Both the position numbers and the translations under genes were made by a program. A stretch of DNA of 64,000 nucleotides, taken from positions 1 through 64,000 of the forward strand of contig NZ_JAGZMO010000009.1 in the NCBI RefSeq assembly GCF_018364065.1. Reading direction: 5' to 3'. How positions within the stretch are numbered: position 1 is the first letter of the stretch; every line of letters starts with the position of its first letter. This document shows positions 26,628-38,038 of the stretch, in pieces. The notes under the pieces are model-generated. The model did not search any database. It had not been told where the DNA came from and saw only the letters and a list, made by a program, of their open reading frames with translations. This stretch comes from Veillonella sp. (GTDB taxonomy: Bacteria; Bacillota; Negativicutes; Veillonellales; Veillonellaceae).

Positions 26628-27226
26628 GGTGTTACCAAGCTTGGCAGGAAATGCTCGCAAAACTCACGAGTTCGCGCTTCAAAGCTGTAGGCGCCGCCGG
26701 ACATATCCCAGCAGAGCATTTGCCCGTACAGAATGTCGATAATTGTATGGGCTAATATTTCTACAGGCGTATCGTCCTTCAGCTCGCCTCGTGCGATACC
26801 GTCATTAAAAAACTGTCGCATGGATTTTATATCCAGATACAGTTTCGTGTCCTCAACCGGTACATCCAGTAAATCAGGATCCACCGTGTTGCGCACCCAT
26901 TCCTGACAAAGCTTTAGACTGCTCTTTTCAATATATCCTGAAAAGTTGCCCATAAAAAATGTGAGGCGCGTTATAAAGTCACCTTCATGTGCGAGAGCCT
27001 GTTTCGTAATCTCTTCGTACATTTCGTAACTCAGTTCAAAGATAACATCTTCCTTACGCTTAAAGTGCGTGTAGAATGTGCCTGTTGAAACGCCGCTGGC
27101 TTTGGCAATCTCCTCAATGGATGTATTAACCAGTCCTTTTTCAGTGACAAGCTTTTTCGCCGAATCCAGTAACTTTCTCTTAGTTTCTAACGCTGCAAGC
27201 TGTCGGTTCGTTAATTTTGTTGTCAT
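26609..27226 (-). CDS. TetR family transcriptional regulator
   Basis: 205 residues: N-terminal HTH (residues about 22-50, SIEEIAKASGVSTGTFYTHF) and a helical ligand-binding domain. Start ATG 27226 follows GGGAGG by 7 bases; the longer frame to 27241 would place the start inside the ribosome binding site. It is divergent from the flavin-dependent gene at 27649 and upstream of two aldo/keto reductases, so it probably represses this redox cluster. Two tandem palindromes at 27275-27301 are its likely operators. Confidence 0.94.
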   Translation of the reverse strand: MTTKLTNRQLAALETKRKLLDSAKKLVTEKGLVNTSIEEIAKASGVSTGTFYTHFKRKEDVIFELSYEMYEEITKQALAHEGDFITRLTFFMGNFSGYIEKSSLKLCQEWVRNTVDPDLLDVPVEDTKLYLDIKSMRQFFNDGIARGELKDDTPVEILAHTIIDILYGQMLCWDMSGGAYSFEARTREFCEHFLPSLVTPYLILK

Positions 27227-27648
27227 CGACTCACCTCCCAAATCTTCTTGGTGAGTTCATTATAGCACATTCACTGAATTGAATTCAATGAATTTAATTC
27301 AGTATTTTTAACTTTTTGAATATAAGGAATATGTTATCAATGATAAAAGCGCTCTCAAAAAGACCTTAAATCCTGTATCTGCCGATATTCCGCCCTATCT
27401 TCCATAAAACACTTTGAGAAACGAATTTTTTATAGCTTTATGAAAAATATCATCTCTAATTCTTATAATAAGATGTATTTTTCAATTATTTAGAGTACAA
27501 TATCTATATAGAAAATTTTAAATATGTCGTTGACAGGGAATAAAATAAAACATATAATAGCCTCAGATATATATTTATATCGCGAATTATAGATTTAATA
27601 ATTAGAGAGCACTCTTCGGGAATGAACGAGTATAAGGAGAGATATATA
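27227..27648. other. Divergent tetR / flavin-enzyme intergenic region
   Basis: 422 AT-rich bases. The tetR side holds the palindromes at 27275-27301. The right half has no clear promoter consensus or other structure that I can support. Confidence 0.5.
27275..27301. promoter_or_regulatory. Tandem TetR-type operators
   Basis: Two 13-bp palindromes of form TGAATTNAATTCA, at 27275-27287 (N=G) and 27289-27301 (N=T), one base apart, 49-75 bases upstream of the TetR start. The outer ACTGAATT/AATTCAGT also pair. An identical first box, including flanks, recurs at 43362. Confidence 0.75.
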
Positions 27649-28722
27649 ATGGAAATAAATAAACAGGATACACAAGCACCGCTAAAGGTATCTATATTGA
27701 ATTTGGTGCCCTTGCGCGCCGGCCAGACCTATTCGGAGGCCTATAATGATATGATTGCCTTGGCGCAAGCGGTTGAAAGTTACGGCTACGAACGTTATTG
27801 GATTGCTGAGCATCACAATATGCGCTCCTTGGGGAGCAGCGCTACCCAACTTTTGATTCAGCATACATTGGCTAACACCAAAACAATTCGCGTCGGTTCA
27901 GGCGGTGTCATGTTGCCGAATCAGAGTCCATACTTGGTGGCAGAACAGTATGGTACTTTAGAAACCTTATATCCTAATCGCTTGGATTTAGGTTTAGGCC
28001 GTGCTCCCGGTACAGATCAGGTGACAGCGCGAGCCCTTCGCCGCACGCATAATCTATATACTGATTTTGCCGCCGAGTTAAGCGAACTAAAAGGCTATTT
28101 TGATGATACAAACGGTGTTCATGCCTACCCTGCTGCGGGACTTCAGGTACCATTTTATATACTGGGTTCCAGCACTGACAGCGCCTATTTGGCAGCTGAT
28201 TTAGGCTTACCATATTCCTTTGCGTCTCATTTTGCACCGGCTATGATGGAAGAAGCGGTAGCAATCTATCGGGATCGTTTTAAACCATCCGATGTATTAT
28301 CAAAACCTTACGTTATCTTGGGCGTTAACGCCGTATTAGCAGATACAGATGAAGAAGCAAAACGCTTAGCTACCACTCACACACAGCGTTTTATTGATAT
28401 TGTTACCGGCAATAACCAAGGATTACAGCCACCGGTAGAATCTGAAGATGAACTTTGGGATAATTATGTGGCAGCTAAAGCGGCACCGCATTTTGGTCCA
28501 ATTTCCTTTAGAGCGGAAGATATTGCGTTCCGCGAGCAAGCAGTAGTTAGACAGATGACGGCCGTTTCTTTGGTTGGCAGCCCTGCTACGGCGGCTAAAC
28601 AGTTACAGGAACTGCAAAAACGCGTAACATTTGATGAAATTATGGCGCAAAGCTTAATTTACGATCAAAAAGCACAAGCCTATTCATATAAATTATTGGC
28701 TGATGCGGTAAAATTGGTATAA
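27649..28722 (+). CDS. LLM-class flavin-dependent oxidoreductase
   Basis: 357 residues with the luciferase-like monooxygenase fold: YWIAEHHN near residue 50, RVGSGGVMLPNQSPY, LDLGLGRAPGTD and the VGSPATAAKQL C-terminus (MsnO8/YhbW-type group). Uses reduced flavin; in anaerobes it may act only during oxygen exposure. AAGGAG at 7 bases from the ATG at 27649 fixes the start over the longer frame from 27622. Divergent from tetR. Confidence 0.92.
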   Translation: MEINKQDTQAPLKVSILNLVPLRAGQTYSEAYNDMIALAQAVESYGYERYWIAEHHNMRSLGSSATQLLIQHTLANTKTIRVGSGGVMLPNQSPYLVAEQYGTLETLYPNRLDLGLGRAPGTDQVTARALRRTHNLYTDFAAELSELKGYFDDTNGVHAYPAAGLQVPFYILGSSTDSAYLAADLGLPYSFASHFAPAMMEEAVAIYRDRFKPSDVLSKPYVILGVNAVLADTDEEAKRLATTHTQRFIDIVTGNNQGLQPPVESEDELWDNYVAAKAAPHFGPISFRAEDIAFREQAVVRQMTAVSLVGSPATAAKQLQELQKRVTFDEIMAQSLIYDQKAQAYSYKLLADAVKLV

Positions 28723-28755
28723 TCACATCATATGTAATAAAAAAATAAGGTCATT

Positions 28756-28796
28756 AAGCCTATCTATTTCATATTTGAAGTAGATAGGCTTTTTTA
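28756..28796 (+). terminator. Terminator after the flavin-dependent gene
   Basis: AAGCCTATCTA / TAGATAGGCTT stem with a TTTTT tail. Confidence 0.92.
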
Positions 28797-28815
28797 TATT
28801 TCAAACAGATATAAC

Positions 28816-28840
28816 AAAACCCCGGCGTCACCGGGGTTTT
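28816..28840. terminator. Second, bidirectional terminator
   Basis: AAAACCCCGG-CGTCA-CCGGGGTTTT, symmetric A and T flanks; probably serves the phosphatase gene on the minus strand. Confidence 0.88.
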
Positions 28841-28934
28841 AAATTAATATTTATTATTTTATTATTTAGTGGAACCGCTGCTCCGATACTCAGACCGCTA
28901 ATCACAATCAGCCCAATCAGTCTAACCGGACTAA

Positions 28935-28989
28935 TCGCTTATGACTTCGCTTCTGTAGTCGCTTATGGATTCTCTTCTGTAATCGCTAA
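28935..28989. repeat. 24-bp tandem repeat next to the phosphatase stop codon
   Basis: TCGCTTATG/TCGCTAAT units start at 28935, 28959 and 28983, a 24-base period, and run up to the stop codon of the adjacent minus-strand gene. A weaker upstream continuation is visible from about 28880. Confidence 0.85.
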
Positions 28990-29466
28990 TTACTTTTGCC
29001 CTGCCAAGTCATGTTTCTTAATATATTCTAACAAAGCATCACAAGCCACACTGACATCATCGTAGGTTTCATCAAAGTTGCCGGTATACCAAGGATCCCG
29101 TACATCGCGATTTTCATTCACAAAATCCAGCATTTTATACACTTTATTCTCAGTGTCAGGACCTAAGAGTCGAACTAAATTGCGTCGGTTATTTTCGTCC
29201 ATAATAATAATGTAATCAAAATGAGCATAGTCCTGCTTCGTGATTTGACGGGCCTGGCGCGGACCGAATGGAATATGCATTTCCTTCAGCTTTTTCTTCG
29301 TGCCGTGATGCGTATCGTTACCTATCTCCTCACGACTCGTAGCTACGGACGCAATTTCAAACTGATCAGACAAGCCGGCCTGCTTCACAATGTGCTTAAA
29401 ATAAAACTCCGCCATAGTGGAACGACAAATATTACCGTGGCATACAAAAAGCACACCTATTTTCAT
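28990..29466 (-). CDS. Low-molecular-weight protein-tyrosine-phosphatase family
   Basis: 158 residues. The P-loop C9-H-G-N-I-C-R15-S is near the N-terminus and the general acid Asp is in RDPWYTGNFDETYDD. The usual Pro after the P-loop Ser is Thr here. The ATG at 29466 follows AAAGGAG by about 6 bases; a TTG five codons upstream is not needed. Could dephosphorylate tyrosine kinases of surface polysaccharide systems, but none is nearby. Confidence 0.94.
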   Translation of the reverse strand: MKIGVLFVCHGNICRSTMAEFYFKHIVKQAGLSDQFEIASVATSREEIGNDTHHGTKKKLKEMHIPFGPRQARQITKQDYAHFDYIIIMDENNRRNLVRLLGPDTENKVYKMLDFVNENRDVRDPWYTGNFDETYDDVSVACDALLEYIKKHDLAGQK

Positions 29467-29547
29467 ATGATCTCCTTTCAAGTTACACTACATTATTCGT
29501 ACAAAAATTATTTTGATTTTTTAACTTATCTGTAAGCAAACGATTTA

Positions 29548-32500
29548 CTACTTCTTACTATAAGAGTCCGCATCAGGATCAGCAACCATTTGCATCTGTT
29601 CCCAATCTTCCCATTGATGAACTGCCTCTTTTTCTTCCGGTTCAGTAAAACTGGATGTGCCACCAATACCAAAGTATTTCTCAAAAAACGCCTTAAACTT
29701 ATCAATAATACCTTGCTTCTTTTCAGCACGATTGTTACCACCGCCGAAGCGGGAAATTGCAGGCATAAGTTTATCAATTTCAGTACCTACAGTCTTAATC
29801 TCACCGTCACGGAACGCATTTTCCATAAATTTACGCGTATCCTCCGGTTTTAGTTTTTCCTCAGTAATAATCTCTGTAAGGTCGGCGTTTCTTCGTTCCA
29901 CTACATAGGTCTGCCACTCAGCCATTACATCGTCCACATCATTAATACGAGCAATAAACGATTCTATCAAATCCTTTTTGCTACGTAGTTCCGGACTACT
30001 ATAAATAGCCTTATCGATTGTGATAAGCACTTCCTTATCTTCACAGTTTGTATCATGATACTTCTTAACTAACATCAGAATATAATCAATGTTTATCTCT
30101 ATCTGACGAATCAATTCTATCTCGAATACTACATCATCGTTAATATCTTTACTAGGTACGCGGTCCACCTTCATTTGATCCCATATATCTTGATAGCGTC
30201 CCTGATAGTCCTGAAAATCTCGTTCTGAAATTAATTCTTTACCTTTAAATTCATCAAATGACCATAGCAAGTTACGCATCCGAAGAATAGCTCCAAACAG
30301 CGCAACAAACTCTTTCTGTTGCTTTTCTCCAATGATTCTTGGCTCAGACAACGGGAATTTATTTAATAGATCATTTATCATATCTACATAGCCAGGTATA
30401 TATGTACTATCATCAGCTTTATAACCGTTGTAATAATCGCTAAATTTTCGAATCAGTACAACACCGCCTGCCTCTTTATCTCCGAAAAGAGAAATAGCAG
30501 CGTCTACACGTTTTTGCAGATTTCTAAAGCAGACAATATTGCCGAATTTCTTAATAGAGTTCAAAATTCGATTCGTACGAGAGAATGCCTGAATAAGTCC
30601 ATGCATTTTTAAATTCTTATCTACCCATAAGGTATTTAAAGTTGTAGCATCGAAACCTGTAAGGAACATATTCACTACAATAAGAAGATCCAATTCCTTA
30701 TTCTTCATACGAAGTGATACGTCTTTATAATAATTTTGGAACTTATCAGATGAAGTATCATAATTGGTTTTAAACATACGATTATAGTCTTGAATAGCTG
30801 CTTCCAGAAAATCTCGAGATGACTGATCGAGGTTAATGGTATTCTCCGAATTTTCCTCATCCAAAATACCATCTACTTCAGCCTCATTAGCACCATAGCT
30901 AAAAATAGTAGCAATTCTCAATCTTTTTCTTGGACTTTCCAGCATTTGCTTCTTAAACTCATTATAATACAGCTTCGCCATCGGTACGCTGGCTACAGCA
31001 AAAATTGAGTTAAATCCATTTACCCATTGTCTACTCTTAATCTCTTCAACGATTTTACGTTTATTAGTTGCACTAGTATCATTAGATGTGCTTCTCTTAG
31101 AACCTGCCACATCCGCAATATTTATCAATTTATTAAACTCATACGATTTATCACCGCGATACGTTTTTTGGTCAAAATGATCCAATATATATTTTGTAAC
31201 CAGACTGATTCGCTCCGGTGCCATCATTACCTTTTCACGGTTAATATCATATACCATTTCGTCTGTGACTTCTTCATCCATTTCCATGGTCTTAATATAA
31301 TCTATACGAAATGGTAGCACATTAGCGTCATTAATAGCGTCTACAATTGTATACGTATGGAGTTGGTCCCCAAAGAGTTGCGCCGTAGTAAACAAATGCG
31401 GATCCTTAACTCGTCCGGAATTAACCGGAAAAATAGGCGTGCCTGTAAATCCAAATAAATGATATTTTTTAAAGCTTCTCACAATATCAGTGTGCATACT
31501 GCCAAATTGGCTTCGGTGACATTCATCAAAAATAATAACGACATGCTTATCATATACATTATGTCCACTATTGCTTTTTATAAAGGTAGACAACTTTTGA
31601 ATCGTTGTAATAATAATTCTTGCATCCTCATCCTCAAGTTGTTTCTTTAAAATAGATGTAGACGTATTCGAGTTGGCCGCTCCCTTTTCAAAGCGGTCGT
31701 ACTCTCTCATTGTTTGATAATCCAAATCCTTCCGATCCACAACAAAGAGTACTTTATCTATATAAGGAAGTCTTGAAGCCAATCGAGCTGTTTTAAATGA
31801 AGTCAACGTCTTACCGGAGCCTGTTGTGTGCCAAATATAGCCGCCACCCATAACACTGCCGTATTTCTTATAATTATTAGCGACCTCAATGCGGTTAAGG
31901 ATTCGTTCCGTAGCCGTAATTTGATATGGGCGCATGACCATTAATAAGCCTTCAGATGTAAAGATACAATACTTCGTAATGATGTTCAGCAATGTATGTT
32001 TTGCCAAAAAGGTCTTAGTAAAGTCTATTAAGTCAGGAATAATACGGTTATTAGCATCGGCCCAAAAACTAGTAAACTCAAAGCTGTTACTTGTTTTGGT
32101 CTTACTGCCTCCACGTTTTCCTTGTTCTTTTTCAGCATTCCGCCTCGTACTGTTTGAATAATACTTTGTATTTGTACCATTGGAAATGACAAAAATCTGA
32201 ATATACTCAAATAAACCTGAACCCGCCCAAAAAGAATCACGCTGATAACGGTTAATCTGATTAAAGGCCTCACGAATCGCAACACCTCTACGTTTCAACT
32301 CAACATGTACCAGTGGCAACCCATTCACCAATATAGTAACATCATAGCGGTTATCATGCTTTGCACCATCCATTTTCCCAACGGCATATTGGTTAATAAC
32401 CTGCAAGCGATTATTGTGAATATTCTTCTTATCAATGAGCGTAATATTCTTGGTTTCACCGCTTTCACGTTTTAGGATTTTAACATTATCTTCCTGAATC

Positions 32501-32802
32501 GTGCGTGTTTTTTCTACAGCTGATTCATTGGCATTAGCAATGGAGTTCTTAAAAAAAGTATCCCATTCAGAGTCTGTGAACTTGCAACTATTTAATTCTT
32601 CCAAACGTTCACGCAAATTACAGATTAAATCCTTTTCAGTGTGAATCGGCAAATAGGTATATCCCTGCTCGCCAAGTAGCTTAATGAACTCATTCTCCAG
32701 CTCCGCTTCACTTTGATACGCATCAGAGCGCTTTTTGACTGGTTCATATTCCGTTACAACTGTATTTTCTGATGTTTCTGCCACAATATTAAAGTACGGC
32801 AT
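29548..32802 (-). CDS. hsdR: Type I restriction enzyme, R subunit
   Basis: 1084 residues. N-terminal PD-(D/E)xK nuclease (D154 and E168-L-K170), then the SF2 translocase with Walker A TTGSGKT (326-332), DECH (426-429) and later helicase motifs including FTGTP and a GFDATTLNTL segment, then a helical C-terminus. It cleaves unmodified DNA when complexed with HsdM and HsdS. Last gene of the hsd unit, 12 bases after the third-TRD frame. The gene is intact and AT-richer than flanking housekeeping genes, in line with horizontal gain. Confidence 0.97.
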   Translation of the reverse strand: MPYFNIVAETSENTVVTEYEPVKKRSDAYQSEAELENEFIKLLGEQGYTYLPIHTEKDLICNLRERLEELNSCKFTDSEWDTFFKNSIANANESAVEKTRTIQEDNVKILKRESGETKNITLIDKKNIHNNRLQVINQYAVGKMDGAKHDNRYDVTILVNGLPLVHVELKRRGVAIREAFNQINRYQRDSFWAGSGLFEYIQIFVISNGTNTKYYSNSTRRNAEKEQGKRGGSKTKTSNSFEFTSFWADANNRIIPDLIDFTKTFLAKHTLLNIITKYCIFTSEGLLMVMRPYQITATERILNRIEVANNYKKYGSVMGGGYIWHTTGSGKTLTSFKTARLASRLPYIDKVLFVVDRKDLDYQTMREYDRFEKGAANSNTSTSILKKQLEDEDARIIITTIQKLSTFIKSNSGHNVYDKHVVIIFDECHRSQFGSMHTDIVRSFKKYHLFGFTGTPIFPVNSGRVKDPHLFTTAQLFGDQLHTYTIVDAINDANVLPFRIDYIKTMEMDEEVTDEMVYDINREKVMMAPERISLVTKYILDHFDQKTYRGDKSYEFNKLINIADVAGSKRSTSNDTSATNKRKIVEEIKSRQWVNGFNSIFAVASVPMAKLYYNEFKKQMLESPRKRLRIATIFSYGANEAEVDGILDEENSENTINLDQSSRDFLEAAIQDYNRMFKTNYDTSSDKFQNYYKDVSLRMKNKELDLLIVVNMFLTGFDATTLNTLWVDKNLKMHGLIQAFSRTNRILNSIKKFGNIVCFRNLQKRVDAAISLFGDKEAGGVVLIRKFSDYYNGYKADDSTYIPGYVDMINDLLNKFPLSEPRIIGEKQQKEFVALFGAILRMRNLLWSFDEFKGKELISERDFQDYQGRYQDIWDQMKVDRVPSKDINDDVVFEIELIRQIEINIDYILMLVKKYHDTNCEDKEVLITIDKAIYSSPELRSKKDLIESFIARINDVDDVMAEWQTYVVERRNADLTEIITEEKLKPEDTRKFMENAFRDGEIKTVGTEIDKLMPAISRFGGGNNRAEKKQGIIDKFKAFFEKYFGIGGTSSFTEPEEKEAVHQWEDWEQMQMVADPDADSYSKK

Positions 32803-32814
32803 AACATCCCCCCC

Positions 32815-33435
32815 TTAATTTGGTAATTCTTTAAAAGTTAACAACTTATCCCTATAGTATTCATATTGCTTTTTACGTGCTTCAATCTCAGCAGGCAGAC
32901 CGGTGGACAGATCATTGCAGAGAGTGTCAAAACGGTCGAGGATAGAAACGATTCGTTCTTGTTCTTCTATTGTTGGAATGGATATACTAAACTTTCGAAT
33001 TTTTTCCATTGGTATATTTTTCATAGACGATGATTGAAGCAAACGACTTATTTGTGTCATCCAAAATTGATTCGTTTGGAACAAATAACGTAAATAATCT
33101 GAGATTACAATATTTTGATTTGCTCTTATTAAAGCAACATTCGGTGCAAGATAAAATCTATTATCCTCACGAATTACAGCTACTTCTCCAATAGTGCCAA
33201 CATAAGTAAACAACATATCTCCGTTAATGAGCTTACTTCTAGACAACTTTGACAAGTCACTTTTATCTATATATTTTACATCACTCAAATCCAGTTTTCC
33301 CGATTTAACATTTAAACCACGAAGAGCAATAATTTCGCCTTCATCGGAATAGACGACATACTTAGTAAATTCATAGCCTGCTAGTTTTGTTACAGTCGAG
33401 ATGTATCCAAGCTCAACTGTAACAAAACCAAACAC
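32815..33435 (-). CDS. Third specificity half-domain (HsdS fragment, phase-variable extension)
   Basis: 206 residues in the listed GTG-started frame; the frame is in fact open upstream to the tetranucleotide tract. It holds one target-recognition domain (about 1-150) and one conserved coiled-coil region (IEEQERIVSILDRF and GLPAEIEAR), i.e. half of an HsdS. The last 40 residues nearly match the second conserved region of the upstream hsdS, so it arose by duplication. No good ribosome binding site precedes the GTG. It is more likely expressed as an extension of hsdS after a change in repeat number, though separate translation is possible. Confidence 0.8.
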   Translation of the reverse strand: MFGFVTVELGYISTVTKLAGYEFTKYVVYSDEGEIIALRGLNVKSGKLDLSDVKYIDKSDLSKLSRSKLINGDMLFTYVGTIGEVAVIREDNRFYLAPNVALIRANQNIVISDYLRYLFQTNQFWMTQISRLLQSSSMKNIPMEKIRKFSISIPTIEEQERIVSILDRFDTLCNDLSTGLPAEIEARKKQYEYYRDKLLTFKELPN

Positions 33436-33458
33436 ATATTGAATAAGCTTAATAGCAT

Positions 33459-34729
<1,271 letters not shown>

Positions 34730-34733
<4 letters not shown>

Positions 34734-36298
34734 GCCCCCACCTCGATTTCTGCAATGATTTTATCGATTTCATCACGGAGCATTTGTTCACGAGCAACGA
34801 TTTCTTTAATTTCTGCATTCAGTTTTACAATATCATTTTTTTCACGTGTGTCTTCGGCCTCCACATAAGTGGATACAGAGAGATTATAGTCATTGCCTGC
34901 AATTTCTTCGTAACTTGCTAGATGTGCAAAATGTTTAATCTCTTCACGTTTTGTAAATATTTCCACAATTCGTTCGATATTCTTTGGTGTCAATTTGTTA
35001 TTATTCGTAACTTTGACACATTCACTGGTAGCATCAATAAATAAGGTTCTATTATCAGTCTTATTTTTTTTCATTACCATGATACACGTGGCAATAGAAG
35101 TACCAAAGAACAGATTGCTTGGTAATTGAATAATACAATCTACATAGTTATTGTCTACCAAATATTTTCGTATTTTCTGTTCCGCACCGCCACGATACAT
35201 GATTCCCGGAAAACATACGATAGCCGCTGTACCGTTAGAAGCCAGCCAAGATAAACTGTGCATAATAAATGCCATATCTGCCTTACCCTTTGGTGCCAAT
35301 ACACCGGCTGGAGCAAAACGCTGATCATTAATAAGCAACGGATTATCAGTTCCTGCCCATTTAATAGAGTATGGTGGATTAGATACGATCAATTCAAACG
35401 GTTCATCATCCCAATGCTGTGGACTAATTAACGTATCTTCGCAGGCAATATTGAATTTATCAAAACCTACATCATGTAAAAACATATTAATGCGACAAAG
35501 ATTGTATGTTGTAACAACTTTTTCTTGTCCATAGAATCCGTTACGAATTGCATCTTTACCAAGAATTTTCGTAGCTTTTAAAAGAAGCGACCCGGAACCA
35601 CAAGCCGGATCGTAAACTTTGTTAAGTTCCGTTTTACCAACAATGCCAAGGCGCGTGAGCAACTCTGAAACATCTGAAGGTGTAAAATATTCTCCTCCGG
35701 ATTTACCGGCCTTAGAAGCATACATAGACATTAGATATTCATATGCATCACCAAATGCGTCAATATCGTGATCCTTTACATTTCCAAGCTTCATATCTCT
35801 AATACCATGTAAAAGCTTTACCAGTCTTTCATTACGTCTTATAACGGTGGAGCCCAACTTATTACTATTTACATCATAGTCATCAAAAAGCCCTGCAAAA
35901 TCGTTTTCTGCTGCACTGCCTTTTGCAGATTCCTCAATATGTCGTAATACTCTCTCCAAAGTTTCATTTAAGTTTTCATCATTAACTGCATTTTCACAAA
36001 CACTACAAAATAGCTCACTCGGCAGAATAAAAAAGCCTTTTTCATTTACTAAGCTTTCACGAGCTTGTTCAGCTTCTTCATCAGACATTTTCGCATAGTC
36101 AAAATCCATGTTACCGGCTGCTTGCTCACCTTGATTAATATAGTTACAGATATTTTCTGAAATATAACGATAAAACATTGTACCTAGTACATAGTTTTTA
36201 AAATCCCATCCGTCCACAGCACCACGCAGTTCATCTGCTATAGCCCATATGGCTCTATGTAATTCATCACGTTCCTGTTCCTTCTTGGTATCAACCAT
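34730..36298 (-). CDS. hsdM: Type I restriction-modification, N6-adenine methyltransferase subunit
   Basis: 522 residues, the usual HsdM length. N-terminal HsdM helical domain, SAM-binding motif I DPACGSG (230-236) and catalytic motif IV NPPY (307-310). Methylates adenine in the target chosen by HsdS. First gene of the hsd operon; a purine-rich AAGGATAAGGAA precedes the ATG. Confidence 0.97.
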
Positions 36299-36481
36299 TT
36301 CCTTATCCTTCCCAAACCCACTAATTTATATACATAAATAAAGCATATCATGAAAGCATGATTTTTTTCAATTGTAAGAAGAACGTCTAAGAGTGACATA
36401 AGGCTTCATAACTATTTGATTCTATACGTGCTCATCTACAATTTTATGCAAGTTAAATTTTATTTCCCCCTTAAACTTAAA

Positions 36482-36510
36482 AGACGAGCAATCATGATGA
36501 TTGCTCGTCT
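36482..36510 (-). terminator. Terminator after the GNAT/Fe-S pair
   Basis: 13-bp perfect stem AGACGAGCAATCA / TGATTGCTCGTCT with TTTTAAG after it on the minus strand. Confidence 0.82.
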
Positions 36511-36572
36511 ATATTTCTATATCAACTATCTTATTAATCTACACGTCTTACATAAATTACAAACTAATCCTG

Positions 36573-36848
36573 TTACATCAACACATCTCTATACTCAGGA
36601 TGCTTTTCAAACTGTCCTTTTGCATATGGGCACAGTGGTAAGATTTTTACGTTGGCTGCACGAGCCTGGTTAACGACTTCAGCAACCAGTTTGCTGGCAA
36701 TGCCCTGACCTTCGTAGCCATCTTCTACCAAGGTATGGTCGATAATCCAGAATTTTTCAGATTTCGAATAGGTGCTTTCGCCAATGTTCTTAGCGTCATC
36801 ATAAGCAGCGGCACGTTTATTTTCCGGTTCATGTACAATTTTAATCAT
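36573..36848 (-). CDS. Small GNAT family N-acetyltransferase (YjdJ type)
   Basis: 91 residues, the compact GNAT form: DHTLVEDGYEGQGIASKLV contains the acetyl-CoA loop and KILPLCPYAKGQFEKHPEY is typical of YjdJ proteins. It starts 1 base after the preceding Fe-S gene, a pairing (YjdI-YjdJ) seen in other bacteria, but the shared role is unknown. Confidence 0.92.
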   Translation of the reverse strand: MIKIVHEPENKRAAAYDDAKNIGESTYSKSEKFWIIDHTLVEDGYEGQGIASKLVAEVVNQARAANVKILPLCPYAKGQFEKHPEYRDVLM

Positions 36849-36849
36849 T

Positions 36850-37071
36850 TTACTTTGCCTCCTCTTTCACTGTATATGTAAGGGCACCGGAAGGGCATTG
36901 ATCAATGACCTTCATAATATGTGCCGCATCACCGTTTTCAGGCATAATCCATGGACGGCGGCTCACGTCGAATACTTCAGGAGCTCCGTTCACGCACTTT
37001 GCCGCATGTTGGCATAACTCCGCGTTCCAATGAATTATTAATTCGTCAGTTTCATAATTATTTACACTCAT
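36850..37071 (-). CDS. YjdI-type small iron-sulfur protein
   Basis: 73 residues. The family pattern is H-W-N-A-E-L-C-x-H-A-A-K-C near residue 16 and C-P-S-G-A-L near residue 60, giving a small ferredoxin-like cluster site. ATG 37071 follows AAGGGG; a longer frame to 37101 lacks this. Translationally adjacent to the YjdJ-type acetyltransferase. Confidence 0.9.
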   Translation of the reverse strand: MSVNNYETDELIIHWNAELCQHAAKCVNGAPEVFDVSRRPWIMPENGDAAHIMKVIDQCPSGALTYTVKEEAK

Positions 37072-37198
37072 CTGTGTCCCCTTATCATTACAACTTTGCA
37101 ATCTATCAACTATTTTGTAAGGTACTTTATAGCTACCCTATTTCGAGAATTACGCGTAAGGACTTACTACATTTGATCTTAAATCTTAACAGTTTCTC

Positions 37199-38038
37199 TT
37201 AGTAATCTACCTGATCTTTAATAAACGTGCCGTTTCTTAAATCATCAAAGGCCTGTTTCAATTCTTCATCTGTATTCATTACGATTGGACCGGCCCATGC
37301 GATTGGTTCGTTCAGCGCCTTGGATCCCATAAAGAGCACTTGGCCGTCTTGGTCACCCATTTTAATGGTTACGCTGTCCCCTTCGGTCAATTTTACAGCT
37401 GTCTTTTCTTCAATGTGCTGGCCCGCTACGTATGCATCACCGAGCAAGGTGAAGAGCATTGTAGATGCGTCCGATGCCGTTGGAATTGTGATTTCCGCAC
37501 CTTTTTCCAAGTGAATGTCGTAGTAATCTAATGGCAAGTAATCGCCTTTGAAGCCTTCGTGGTCCTTATATGTACCGGCTAATAAGCGAAGTTTACCGCC
37601 TTCGATTGGAATTTCTTCAATTTGGTCTCTGCGAACGCTGTGGTACGTAGGTTTTACCATTTTATCTTTCTGCGGCAAGTTCAGCCAGAGCTGTACGCCT
37701 AATAGACGATCGGCGGCCGGCACCTGTTCTTCATGTAAAATACCGGAGCCGGAGTTCATCCATTGTACTTCGCCGTCTGTAATCATATCTTCATGACCCA
37801 AGCTATCCTTGTGGTTCATTTTACCGCGCCATACATAGCTTACTGTTTCAATGCCGCGATGCGGATGCATTGGGAACCCTGCTGTATAATCTGCCGGATT
37901 TGTGCTGTCAAAAGAGTCCAGCATCAAGATTGGATCAAATTCTCTCGTTGTGGCATTGCCTAATACACGTACTAAATGTACACCTGCTCCATCAATGGCT
38001 GGGGATCCTTTTACTAATGTTTTAACTTTCCGTTCCAT
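37199..38038 (-). CDS. Pirin family protein
   Basis: About 279 residues, bicupin. The N-terminal cupin metal ligands are in FPMHPHRGIETVSYVW and SGSGILHEE, as in human pirin and YhhW quercetinase. Start chosen at 38038 (8 bases after GGAGG); ATG at 38044 is the alternative. It overlaps the end of marR by 17 bases, so both form one repressed unit. Possible quercetinase or redox-sensor; not determined. Confidence 0.94.
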   Translation of the reverse strand: MERKVKTLVKGSPAIDGAGVHLVRVLGNATTREFDPILMLDSFDSTNPADYTAGFPMHPHRGIETVSYVWRGKMNHKDSLGHEDMITDGEVQWMNSGSGILHEEQVPAADRLLGVQLWLNLPQKDKMVKPTYHSVRRDQIEEIPIEGGKLRLLAGTYKDHEGFKGDYLPLDYYDIHLEKGAEITIPTASDASTMLFTLLGDAYVAGQHIEEKTAVKLTEGDSVTIKMGDQDGQVLFMGSKALNEPIAWAGPIVMNTDEELKQAFDDLRNGTFIKDQVDY

